36,878 bases of DNA from Candidatus Moraniibacteriota bacterium (lineage in GTDB: Bacteria > Patescibacteriota > Minisyncoccia > Moranbacterales > UBA1568). The notes under the pieces were generated by a model that did not search any database, was not told the origin of the DNA, and saw nothing but the letters and a program-made list of their open reading frames with translations. The stretch spans positions 1 through 36,878 of the forward strand of contig JACPGV010000008.1 of assembly GCA_016182385.1 (NCBI GenBank), written 5' to 3'. The translations under genes and the position numbers were made by a program. Positions 9,190 through 18,318 of the stretch are shown piece by piece; within the stretch, counting starts at the first letter, position 1; each line of letters opens with the position of its first letter.

Positions 9190-10068
9190 ATGGAGAAAAT
9201 TCGGATAAATCCCTTTATGACCACCTTTTCCAGACGCATCAAACAATGTGTTATCGCTATAGTTTATATCACGCTTTTTAGCGCTTTGAGCGTGGCAGTG
9301 TATTATCTTTTTATTAAGGCGCCGGAAACTTGTTTTGATGGTAAAAAAAATCAAAATGAAGAAGAGACGGATTGTGGCGGCGTGTGTACTCTTGCTTGTC
9401 AGAAGGTTATTATCGGTGAGGATATAGAGATTCGAGAAACCGCTTTTGTGGTTGGTGGTGTGGATCGGTTTGATGTTTTGGCAAAAATATACAATCCGAA
9501 TGATGAAATAGGCGCTGCGTTTTTTACTTACGTTGCCGAGCTACGGGGAAATGACGGAGTGGTACTTGGTACTTATAAAGGGCAAAGTTTTATTTTGCCA
9601 CAAGAAACAAAATATCTTGTTGCTTTGAACATTGAAACCGGACAGGTGCCTGTTTCCGCTGTCGTACGAATTGAAAACATCGAGTGGGCTCATTTTTCCG
9701 GTTATCAAGAAAAACCGCGTATCAATATTTATCAAAAACGTTACAGTCAAATTTCTTCAGGAGTTGGTTTTGGCGAAGCGTATGGCCTTTTGGCAAATGA
9801 AAGCCCATATGATTTTCGCGCTATTATCGTGAAAGTTATTTTACGTGATGCTTTTGGTAAACCTTTAGCGTTCAATACGACGGAAATGCGAACGGTTACT
9901 TCGCGTGAAGAGCGTGATTTTCGTCTCGTATGGCCGACGGCATTTCCCGGTGATGTTGCCAACGTAGAGATGGAAGTTGATGCCGATGTCTATCATTCTG
10001 ACAACTTTACGGAACAGTATCTTCCCGGAGGGAGATTTCAGGAGCTTGCTCCATCAAAAACGTATTAA
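9190..10068 (+). CDS. Membrane-anchored extracytoplasmic protein with Cys-rich CxDGxxN..EETDCGGxC...C motif
   Basis: N-terminal TM (VIAIVYITLFSALSVAVYYLFI) then ETCFDGKKNQNEEETDCGGVCTLAC. ORF track start is 9097; ATG 9190 or 9217 is more plausible. Confidence 0.75.
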   Translation: MEKIRINPFMTTFSRRIKQCVIAIVYITLFSALSVAVYYLFIKAPETCFDGKKNQNEEETDCGGVCTLACQKVIIGEDIEIRETAFVVGGVDRFDVLAKIYNPNDEIGAAFFTYVAELRGNDGVVLGTYKGQSFILPQETKYLVALNIETGQVPVSAVVRIENIEWAHFSGYQEKPRINIYQKRYSQISSGVGFGEAYGLLANESPYDFRAIIVKVILRDAFGKPLAFNTTEMRTVTSREERDFRLVWPTAFPGDVANVEMEVDADVYHSDNFTEQYLPGGRFQELAPSKTY

Positions 10069-10079
10069 GAGTTTTTCTT

Positions 10080-11195
10080 GTGTGGCGCGTATTTTTAAGA
10101 TTTGACTGGCTACTTTTTATAACGACACTTCTTCTTTTGGGGATGAGCTTGCTTGCGTTATACAGTTTGTCCACGAATGGTGCCGATTATTTTTTCAAAC
10201 AGTCTATTTTCGTTTTATTGGGGATAATAGCGATGGTGTTTGGGGCCACGCTTGATTATCGGCATATAGAAAAATACAGTACGACACTTTACTTTATCAC
10301 CCTGTTTTTTCTTGGTTTCGTTTTGTTGTTTGGAACAACGGTTCGCGGTACCGCGGGATGGATTTCTTTTGGCGTGTTTCAGGTGCAACCGGTGGAAATC
10401 GCCAAGGTGACACTTATTATTTTTTTGGCGAGTTTTATTTCCAAAAAAAAATCAGAGCTAGGCGAATGGACACGCGTGATTGCCTCTCTTGTTTTGTCGG
10501 CGGCGATGATTTTTTTGGTTTTGAGGCAGCCGGATCTTGGGTCGAGTATGGTGCTCGCGGCGATCTGGGGAGGCATGATACTGGCTTCCGGTCTACGAGC
10601 GAAACATCTTATAGTGCTTTTTTTTCTAGCAACCTTTTTAACGGTTTCGGCATGGTTTGTGCTTGAGGATTATCAGAGGGATCGGATCAATACGTTTATT
10701 CATCCGGAGCTTGATCCTCAGGGAAGTGGGTACAATGTTTTGCAGGCGATTGTTGCTGTGGGGTCGGGCGGATTGACAGGAAAGGGAATTGGGCACGGAT
10801 CGCAATCACAGCTTAATTTTTTGCCGGAAAAGCATACTGATTTTATTTTTGCTGTTATTGCCGAAGAACTCGGTTTTGTGGGAAGCGCTTTTGTTCTCTG
10901 TGTTTATGCTGTTTTGCTGTATCGTATTCGTAGTATCGGCCTTATGGCAAGCGATAATTTTGGTTATTTATTTGCCGTTGGCGTGCTGGTAATGTTTCTT
11001 ACGCAAATTATTATTAATATTGGTATGAATATTGGTGTTTTGCCGGTGACCGGTTTACCGGCACCCCTTCTTTCCTATGGTGGAAGCTCACTTCTTTCAG
11101 TTCTTTTTTCTTTGGGACTTCTTTTGAGTGTGTATCAACGAAAAAGGGGAGCAGAAGATTTCCGGATTTCTCTAGAAAAAACAATTATTGAGTAA
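10080..11195 (+). CDS. rodA: Rod shape-determining protein RodA (SEDS family)
   Basis: 371 aa; FLPEKHTDFIFAVIAEELGFVGS and GVLPVTGLPAPLLSYGGSSLLS signatures; GTG start. Confidence 0.93.
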   Translation: MWRVFLRFDWLLFITTLLLLGMSLLALYSLSTNGADYFFKQSIFVLLGIIAMVFGATLDYRHIEKYSTTLYFITLFFLGFVLLFGTTVRGTAGWISFGVFQVQPVEIAKVTLIIFLASFISKKKSELGEWTRVIASLVLSAAMIFLVLRQPDLGSSMVLAAIWGGMILASGLRAKHLIVLFFLATFLTVSAWFVLEDYQRDRINTFIHPELDPQGSGYNVLQAIVAVGSGGLTGKGIGHGSQSQLNFLPEKHTDFIFAVIAEELGFVGSAFVLCVYAVLLYRIRSIGLMASDNFGYLFAVGVLVMFLTQIIINIGMNIGVLPVTGLPAPLLSYGGSSLLSVLFSLGLLLSVYQRKRGAEDFRISLEKTIIE

Positions 11196-11247
11196 GAAAC
11201 GTTTTTTGTTGGCACAAGAGAAAGTTTTTTGATTGATAAAGGTATGA

Positions 11248-11276
11248 TTGACGACCGACTCCTTTTTTGCTACAAT
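11248..11276 (+). promoter_or_regulatory. Promoter upstream of secG
   Basis: TTGACG - 17 nt - TACAAT. Confidence 0.65.
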
Positions 11277-11367
11277 GAAAGGGCTTAAAAAAGCCATTTT
11301 TGTATTTTTGAAACGGTTTCATCTTAGATTTTTTGGCTTATTTGAGAAATATTTCTAAAGAGAGATT

Positions 11368-11592
11368 ATGAGGATTCTTTTCATTCTTCAGGCAATAACC
11401 GGTATATTACTTACCGTGACGATTCTTTTGCAAAATCGTGGGTCGGGTTTGGGTGGGGTATTTGGTGGTGATTTTGGTGGATACTATACGAAGCGCGGAA
11501 TGGAAAAATTCCTTTTATACGCGACCGTTACCTTGGTTATTGTTTTTTTGATACTTTCCATAATGAATGTCAAATTGTCATTAAACGCATGA
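11368..11592 (+). CDS. secG: Preprotein translocase subunit SecG
   Basis: 74 aa; LLTVTILLQNRGSGLGGVFGGDFGGYYTKRGMEKFLLYATVTLVIVFLILS. Confidence 0.9.
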   Translation: MRILFILQAITGILLTVTILLQNRGSGLGGVFGGDFGGYYTKRGMEKFLLYATVTLVIVFLILSIMNVKLSLNA

Positions 11593-11668
11593 CGATTTTT
11601 CAAGGAAGGGAAGGAGGGATATAATTTTTTATATCACGAGTATTCGTATTTTAGAATCTGTCTCTGTT

Positions 11669-13345
11669 TTGAAAAGGTTAAACTGGTTTCATTTGTTTCA
11701 AGCACTGAGAACGAGAGATAAGTTTTTAGTGGGTTTTTTTGTGGTGGTTGCTTTTTTGGCGCTTTCTTTTTGGTTGGGAGCGCTCTATTTCACTTCCACA
11801 AAAGAGGTGGCTGAATACGGCGGTGAATATGCTGAAGGTATCGCCGGTCAGCCTCGTTATATCAATCCCATCTTATCTCAAACGAGCGAGGCCGATGCTG
11901 CTCTTTCGGAGTTGGTTTATAGCGGGCTCTTTGGGTATGACGAACAAGGAGAATTGGTGAAGCGTTTGGCGGCGGAGTATAGTATTGCCGATGAAGGAAA
12001 ATTGTATACAGTGACCTTGCGACAGGGGGTAAGGTGGCATGATGGCGAGGAACTTTCTGCTGATGATGTTTTGTTTACGATACGCGCTATTCAAGACCCT
12101 GCCTTTAAAAGCCCGTTACGTGCCAATTGGCTTTCCGTGGATGTTGCGGCTGTCGATCGCTATACGGTGACATTTACTTTGAAAAAATCATATTTTGGTT
12201 TTCTGGAAAATCTGACGCTTGGTATTTTGCCGAAGCATATTTGGGAAAATATCGCGCCGGAAAATTTTTTACTTGCCGATTATAATCTTTCACCGATCGG
12301 TTCTGGCCCGTATGTTTTTTATGATTCCGAAAGAGATTCGAATGGCAATATGCTCTCTTATGAGCTTCGGGCATTTTCAGAATACTTTGAAGGGATGCCG
12401 TATATCGCGAAAATAATATTCCATTTTTATCCGGATGAAGATACCCTTATTGACGCCTACAATAGAAAAGAAGTTTCTGGTATGTATTCCGTGACCCCGG
12501 AAAATCTCGTTCGTCTTGAGGAGCGCAAAAGTACTCGTATCTATGAATTAAATATCCCGCGTGTTTTTGCGGTATTTTTTAATATCAGTAAGAGCGTTCC
12601 TTTGGCGTATGATGAAGTGCGAGAAGCGCTTTCTTTGGCTACCGAGAGAGAGGCTCTTATTCGAGAGGTGCTTTCTGGTAAAGGTCAGCCGGCCTTTTCT
12701 ACTATTCTTCCTTTTATGCGTGGGTATAATGAAGAGGTTTCTTTTCCTCGTTTTGATAAGGAAAAAGCGAATGCGTTGCTTGAGGAAAAAGAATGGAAGC
12801 GCGGAGAAGATGGAGTTCGAGCTAAAAATGGCACGGTGCTACAGATAAAACTTTTGGTTCCTGATTGGCCGCAACTGGTAGCGACGGCAGAGCTCTTGAA
12901 ACAGCAGTGGGAGGCGGTGGGTGCGCGTATAGAAGTGGTTGTTTTGGGGGCAGCTGATTTGCAACAAAATGCTATTCGTCCGAGGGAGTATGAAGCGCTT
13001 TTGTTTGGCGAAGCGATTATGCATGCCGACCCATTTTCTTTTTGGCATTCCAGCCAAAAACAAGATCCCGGACTCAACCTTGCCTTATTCGATGACAAAG
13101 AAGCTGATGATGTTTTGACTGCTTTGCGTGAAGAGCTTGATTTGGAAAAGCGTCGCGAAAAATATAAAACTTTTCAGGAGATTTTGGTTCGTGAACATCC
13201 GGCAGTGTTTTTGTACGCTCCGACACATTTGTATGTGGCGAATAATACTCTTCACAATATGAATACGCGCACTCTTGATGCCACACAATATCGTTTGAGT
13301 AATGCTAAAAATTGGTATATAAAAACAAAACGAGTGCGTAAATAA
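11669..13345 (+). CDS. ABC transporter substrate-binding protein, family 5 (peptide/oligopeptide-type)
   Basis: 558 aa; RYINPILSQTSEADAALSELVYSGLF, VTLRQGVRWHDGEELSADDVLFT, IGSGPYVF typical of SBP_bac_5. Confidence 0.9.
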   Translation: MKRLNWFHLFQALRTRDKFLVGFFVVVAFLALSFWLGALYFTSTKEVAEYGGEYAEGIAGQPRYINPILSQTSEADAALSELVYSGLFGYDEQGELVKRLAAEYSIADEGKLYTVTLRQGVRWHDGEELSADDVLFTIRAIQDPAFKSPLRANWLSVDVAAVDRYTVTFTLKKSYFGFLENLTLGILPKHIWENIAPENFLLADYNLSPIGSGPYVFYDSERDSNGNMLSYELRAFSEYFEGMPYIAKIIFHFYPDEDTLIDAYNRKEVSGMYSVTPENLVRLEERKSTRIYELNIPRVFAVFFNISKSVPLAYDEVREALSLATEREALIREVLSGKGQPAFSTILPFMRGYNEEVSFPRFDKEKANALLEEKEWKRGEDGVRAKNGTVLQIKLLVPDWPQLVATAELLKQQWEAVGARIEVVVLGAADLQQNAIRPREYEALLFGEAIMHADPFSFWHSSQKQDPGLNLALFDDKEADDVLTALREELDLEKRREKYKTFQEILVREHPAVFLYAPTHLYVANNTLHNMNTRTLDATQYRLSNAKNWYIKTKRVRK

Positions 13346-13404
13346 TTTTGTCAGAAAAAGTATTTTAAATTTTTTCATATCAAATAAAATATAACAAGAA
13401 ATAT

Positions 13405-14433
13405 ATGAAGAGTGATTTGGACGTTTCTGATTTTCGACAGATGCTTCTCGATAGTCCCAAGCAATTCAAAGAAGGTTTTGCTCTCGCTCAAGATATTCGT
13501 GTCCCCGGTGAATTTGAGGCGATTATGATTTCCGGTATGGGAGGGTCGGCGTTACCCGGAAATTTGTTTCGTATATATCTCAATGATCTGTTTCGTAAAC
13601 AAGATCCCGAGCACCAGCCACTTGCTATTTATCAAAATCGCTCTTACAATTTGCCGCCCGAATCATTTCGCAAATGTCTCAATTTGATTTGTTCCTATTC
13701 CGGCAACACCGAAGAAACCGTCAGTTCTTTTGAGGAAGCGCTGAAATATAATTTGCCCTGTATCGGTTTTTCCAGTGGTGGAAAAATAGAAGAACTGTGC
13801 AAACAAAACAACGTGCCTCATATAAAACTGCCGGTACCTTTCCCCAACTTTCAACCACGTATTGGTACGGGGTATTTCTTTGGAGCTATGTTTCAGGTGT
13901 TGGTGAATCAGGGATTGGTTCCGGATATGACGGGAGAGATTGTGACGCAAATGGAGAATATAGAACGCTTGTTACCGAAAATAGAGGCAGAGGGAAAAAA
14001 ACTTGCTCAAGAGTTGGTGGGCAAAACACCAGTGGTATATGCGACGACCAAGTATAAATCGGTGGCGATGGTTTGGAAAATAAAATTGAACGAAAATGCC
14101 AAGACGCCGGCTTTTTGGAATTTTTTCCCCGAACTCAATCACAACGAGATGGTAGGATTTACTTTGCCTCAAGGAAAATTTTTCATTTTGATGCTGCGTG
14201 ATCCCAAAACACACCCCAATATCTTTAAGCGTTTTGAGGTGACTGCCACGCTCTTGCGAAAAACGGGAGTGGATGTAAAAATTATCGATATGGAGGGAGA
14301 GAGTGTTTTTGAAAAGATATTTACGACCATCCTTTTGGGTGATTTCACGTCGTATTATCTCGCACTTGAGTATGGTATCGATCCGACGCCGGTTGAGATG
14401 GTGGAAGAATTGAAAAAATTATTGACTTGTTAA
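13405..14433 (+). CDS. Bifunctional phosphoglucose/phosphomannose isomerase (SIS domain)
   Basis: 342 aa; ISGMGGSALPGNLF, CSYSGNTEETVSSFEEA, FPELNHNEMVGF. Confidence 0.88.
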   Translation: MKSDLDVSDFRQMLLDSPKQFKEGFALAQDIRVPGEFEAIMISGMGGSALPGNLFRIYLNDLFRKQDPEHQPLAIYQNRSYNLPPESFRKCLNLICSYSGNTEETVSSFEEALKYNLPCIGFSSGGKIEELCKQNNVPHIKLPVPFPNFQPRIGTGYFFGAMFQVLVNQGLVPDMTGEIVTQMENIERLLPKIEAEGKKLAQELVGKTPVVYATTKYKSVAMVWKIKLNENAKTPAFWNFFPELNHNEMVGFTLPQGKFFILMLRDPKTHPNIFKRFEVTATLLRKTGVDVKIIDMEGESVFEKIFTTILLGDFTSYYLALEYGIDPTPVEMVEELKKLLTC

Positions 14434-14442
14434 GATAATGAT

Positions 14443-15501
14443 ATGCGGGCAGTGATATTGTGTGGTGGATCCGGGACACGCCTGTGGCCGCTCTCGAGAA
14501 AAAATTATCCCAAACAATTTCTCAAACTTTATAGCGAACATTCTCTTTTGCAAGAGACGTTTTTGCGGATGCGTAAATTATTATCGAGCGAGGAAATTTT
14601 TTTCATCACCAATGAAGAAGGGTATGCCAACGTTCTTTCGCAGATACAGGAAATTGATGGGACATTTCAGGCAAAGAGAATCATCATTGAACCGAAGAGT
14701 TTGAACACAGCGCCTGCCATGGTGTGTGCTACGCAGTATCTTTTGTTGGAAATGAAGATAGCGCCCGAAGAAGTAATAGCTTTTTTGCCGGCTGATCACT
14801 ATATCGGCAATGTCGAGGGATACAGTGCCGTTTTGAAGGAGGCTATGGAAAGCGTCGGTGATGCTATCGGCACTATTGGTATTCGCGCGGTATCGCCAGA
14901 GACAGGATACGGGTATATTCGTAAAGGGGAGCGTCAGGGAGGATCTTTTGCCGTGCGGGAATTTTGCGAGAAACCGGATCGAGAAACAGCGAAAGCGTAT
15001 CTTTCGTCCGGGGAATACGTTTGGAATTCGGGGATGTATATTATGAGTGCCAAGACATTGCTTCGTGAAATAACGACGCATGCTCCCGATATAGTGCCCT
15101 TTTTGAAAAAAGATTGGAAAACATTTGTGGAGGATTTTCATTCGTTGTCATCTATTTCCTTTGATTATGCCGTTTCTGAAAAATCAAAAAACGTAGTGGT
15201 CTTTGAGGGTGATTTTGGTTGGAGCGATATCGGTTCGTTTGACAGTTTGGCTGATATTAAAAATGGTGTTTCTTCCGCTCGTCACATAGGGATTGATTCC
15301 AAGAATGTTTTGGTGCATAGCGAAAATGACCGCCTGGTGGCCACTATCGGCGTTGAGGATATGGCGATTATTGAAACGAAAGACAGTATCTTGGTATATC
15401 GTCGGGGGCGTGCGGAAGACGTGAAAAAAATCGTGGAAAAACTGAAAGAAAGCAAGGCCAAAGAATTGGAGTATGATTTTGATGAAAATGATCAAAAATA
15501 G
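14443..15501 (+). CDS. manC: Mannose-1-phosphate guanylyltransferase
   Basis: 352 aa; MRAVILCGGSGTRLWPLSRKNYPKQFLKL, FLPADHYI, GYGYIRKG, FEGDFGWSDIGSFDSL. Confidence 0.93.
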   Translation: MRAVILCGGSGTRLWPLSRKNYPKQFLKLYSEHSLLQETFLRMRKLLSSEEIFFITNEEGYANVLSQIQEIDGTFQAKRIIIEPKSLNTAPAMVCATQYLLLEMKIAPEEVIAFLPADHYIGNVEGYSAVLKEAMESVGDAIGTIGIRAVSPETGYGYIRKGERQGGSFAVREFCEKPDRETAKAYLSSGEYVWNSGMYIMSAKTLLREITTHAPDIVPFLKKDWKTFVEDFHSLSSISFDYAVSEKSKNVVVFEGDFGWSDIGSFDSLADIKNGVSSARHIGIDSKNVLVHSENDRLVATIGVEDMAIIETKDSILVYRRGRAEDVKKIVEKLKESKAKELEYDFDENDQK

Positions 15502-15531
15502 GCGTAAATAAGCTATTTTTGATGGAGGCCC

Positions 15532-15560
15532 TTGAAAAAATAATGAAAGTATGCTATCAT
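15532..15560 (+). promoter_or_regulatory. Promoter upstream of the tRNA-Leu leader
   Basis: TTGAAA - 17 nt - TATCAT. Confidence 0.6.
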
Positions 15561-15743
15561 AGGCAGGATGTAGTATTCTTCTGAGATGAAAGTCTCGTTT
15601 TATCAGACTGTTTTTTTTCTTTATTCTCTTTTTCCTGTTCGGTGTACGGAGGGTGGATTTTTTCAGAAGAGAAAAAAAGAGGGTATGTTGTCTGGGGAGC
15701 GTTTCAAAAATATTTTTTGTGACGCACAGATTCAGATGAAGCG

Positions 15744-15827
15744 GCCGATGTGGTGGAATTGGTAGACACACAGCGTTCAGAGCGCTGCGAGCGCAAGCTC
15801 ATGAGAGTTCAAATCTCTCCGTCGGCA
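15744..15827 (+). tRNA. tRNA-Leu (CAG anticodon), class II variable arm, CCA not encoded
   Basis: Acceptor GCCGATG/CGTCGGC; anticodon stem-loop CAGCG-TTCAGAG-CGCTG; T-loop GTTCAAATC; followed by A-CAA rather than CCA. Confidence 0.92.
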
Positions 15828-15934
15828 CAACGTAAAAGAGCTTCTTCGCGAAGCACATCTTTCGTAGTAATTATTTTAAGTGTCTTGAGAATTGTTTTTG
15901 GTTATTCCAAAAGAATTTGAAAAGAAAAAATTGT

Positions 15935-18043
15935 ATGCAAACGAGCAATTCGTTTTCAAAAAATTCCCGCCCCGTTCTGGGCGCGCGTGTGTATCACGCT
16001 CACGGCCGTACCAAAAATGTTTTTGGGAAAACCGATGAACAGAAAAAAGAAGGTCATTTAGGAAAGAATCTTTCCGGGCGACGTACCGTATCATCCGCGA
16101 AACCTTTTGGCGCGTTTGAGGGTATTGTCGCTCATGCTCAGGCACCGCGCATGTCTCACAAGGTAGCGCGACCGTCCGGAGCGCAGTATCATGGACAGAG
16201 AGTAAAAATGAGGCCGGAGGGTGATGTCGCCAGTGAATCTCTTGTTTCCGGAAAACCTGTTAAAAAGACGACCGGTAAAAAGGGTGGTCGTCGTGATGGT
16301 CGTCGCTTTTCGATGCCCAACACCAATCGTCTTGAATCCAAGCATAATGGTGTAAGTGTTCCGCCACTTGCGGAAAAACGTTTACGCATCGTTCCTCTTG
16401 GTGGACAAGAGGAGGTCGGTCGCAATATGACTGTTTTTGAATATGGCAACGATATTGTCATTGTTGATATGGGATTGCAGTTTCCCGAGGAAGATATGCC
16501 GGGCATCGACTATATCGTGCCGAACGTGAATTATCTCAAGGGGAAAGAAAAAAATATTCGTGGAGTTATTTTTACCCACGGTCATCTTGATCATATTGGG
16601 GCCGCGCCGATTCTTCTCAAGCAACTTGGTTATCCGCCGGTTATTGCGCGCGATCTCACATTGGCGCTTATCAAACACAAAGTGGACGATCAGGAAAAAG
16701 GCGCCGCCAGTCGTCTCAAGCTGGTGCGAGTGAAGACACTTGACGATCGGATTCGTCTTGGGGCATTCGAGGCGCGTTTTTTTGAGGTGGAGCATTCCAT
16801 TATGGACGCCATCGGTATCGTACTTCTCTCGCCTTCCGGTTCGATTATCCATATGGGTGATTGGACGATTTCCAATGAACCGATTGAGGAAAAAGAAATT
16901 TCGTATAAACACCTCGCTGACTTGCCGCGGCCGACGATTCTCATGCTTGAATCTTTGGGCGCGCTCAAAAAAGGCGTGCCGCCATCCGAACAGGAAGTGC
17001 ACAGTAATCTCCAGAATCTTATCAGGAGCGTTCCGGGACGTTTGATTATTGGAACGTTTGCTTCACAGATTCGTCGGATCAGTTATCTTATTGAATACGC
17101 TGAAGCTCAAGGAAAAAAGGTAGCGCTTGAAGGTTACAGTATGAAGATGAATATCGAAGTTGCCAAAGAGCTCGGGTATATCAAGGTAAAACAGGATACT
17201 CTTATTACTGTTAATGATATTCATAAATATCCGGATAATAAAGTGGTTGTCATTTGTACGGGTGCTCAAGGCGAACTCAACGCCGCGCTCTCGCGTATCG
17301 TCACCGACAATCATCGTTTCATTAAATTGCAGAAAAGCGATACGATTGTTTTCTCGTCATCGGTTATTCCCGGCAATGAGCGTACTATTCAGCGATTGAA
17401 AGACAACTTGTACCGCAAGTGTGACAATATCATCCACAGTGATATTATGGAGATTCACATCGGTGGACACTCGACGGCGCAGGGTATGGAAGAAATGATC
17501 CGACAGGTCAAGCCGACATATTTTTTGCCGGTCTATGCCAACCATTACTTTTTGAAAGAGGCGGCAAAGATTGCGTATCGTATCGGATTTCCGGAGCAGA
17601 ACGTTTTCGTGCTTGATAATGGTGGCGTCTTTGAAACGGACGAACATGGAATGGGAAAGATGCTCAAAGAAAAAGCCGACACAAGTTACGTCTTTATTGA
17701 TGGACTAGGAGTTGGTGATATCGGTCATGTTGTTCTTCGTGATCGACAGGTGCTCGCGCAAGATGGTATGGTGGTCATTACGGTCATTATCGATTCCAAG
17801 TCAAAAAATATCATTGGCAACATCCAAATAACATCGCGCGGATTTATTCATGTAAAAGAAAATTTTGATTTGGTGAATGAAGCCAAGCGAAAAGTACAAA
17901 AAGTCGTCAAAGACAATACTGCTAAAGGGACGTCGCTTGATTGGGATTTGGTGCGTAATCAGATTCGTGAAGTCGTCGGACAATTTCTCTTTCAGAAGAC
18001 TGAACGCCGACCGATGATTCTTCCGGTGGTAATCGAAGTGTAA
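15935..18043 (+). CDS. rnj: Ribonuclease J (MBL-fold/beta-CASP) with long basic N-terminal extension
   Basis: LRIVPLGGQEEVGRNMTVFEY, FTHGHLDHIGAAPILL, and IHIGGHSTAQGMEEMIRQVKPTYFLPVYANHYFL. ORF track start is 15917; ATG 15935 is in frame. Confidence 0.93.
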   Translation: MQTSNSFSKNSRPVLGARVYHAHGRTKNVFGKTDEQKKEGHLGKNLSGRRTVSSAKPFGAFEGIVAHAQAPRMSHKVARPSGAQYHGQRVKMRPEGDVASESLVSGKPVKKTTGKKGGRRDGRRFSMPNTNRLESKHNGVSVPPLAEKRLRIVPLGGQEEVGRNMTVFEYGNDIVIVDMGLQFPEEDMPGIDYIVPNVNYLKGKEKNIRGVIFTHGHLDHIGAAPILLKQLGYPPVIARDLTLALIKHKVDDQEKGAASRLKLVRVKTLDDRIRLGAFEARFFEVEHSIMDAIGIVLLSPSGSIIHMGDWTISNEPIEEKEISYKHLADLPRPTILMLESLGALKKGVPPSEQEVHSNLQNLIRSVPGRLIIGTFASQIRRISYLIEYAEAQGKKVALEGYSMKMNIEVAKELGYIKVKQDTLITVNDIHKYPDNKVVVICTGAQGELNAALSRIVTDNHRFIKLQKSDTIVFSSSVIPGNERTIQRLKDNLYRKCDNIIHSDIMEIHIGGHSTAQGMEEMIRQVKPTYFLPVYANHYFLKEAAKIAYRIGFPEQNVFVLDNGGVFETDEHGMGKMLKEKADTSYVFIDGLGVGDIGHVVLRDRQVLAQDGMVVITVIIDSKSKNIIGNIQITSRGFIHVKENFDLVNEAKRKVQKVVKDNTAKGTSLDWDLVRNQIREVVGQFLFQKTERRPMILPVVIEV

Positions 18044-18056
18044 AAAAGAATCAAGC

Positions 18057-18082
18057 AAAAACGGACGTATAGTCCGTTTTTT
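18057..18082 (+). terminator. Rho-independent terminator after rnj
   Basis: AAAACGGAC-GTATA-GTCCGTTTTTTC. Confidence 0.8.
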
Positions 18083-18090
18083 CTTCCTTT

Positions 18091-18231
18091 GAAGAAGTAA
18101 ATCAACTTCGAGCGGTCGGGCTAAATTCCGGCACGCTCGTTGGTGTCGGGAAGGAAGAAGGCGGGAAGATTCAGGTGTACGCCGTCACCAAAAAAGAAGT
18201 AAAAGATCTCGGGCTCAAGAATATTTTGTAG
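18091..18231 (+). pseudogene. Startless ORF fragment between two terminators
   Basis: EEVNQLRAVGLNSGTLVGVGKEEGGKIQVYAVTKKEVKDLGLKNIL*; protein-like composition, no ATG/GTG/TTG after the upstream in-frame TAG; followed by its own terminator. Confidence 0.4.
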
Positions 18232-18253
18232 CCCGAATCAAGACGGCGTCTCT

Positions 18254-18293
18254 GTCCCGTGAGGTGAAAATCTCGCGGGGCGTTTTCTTTTTG
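18254..18293 (+). terminator. Rho-independent terminator upstream of ddl
   Basis: GTCCCGTGAG-N8-CTCGCGGGGC followed by GTTTTCTTTTTG. Confidence 0.7.
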
Positions 18294-18318
18294 TCTTGTA
18301 TCAAGGTACAATGTCTCT

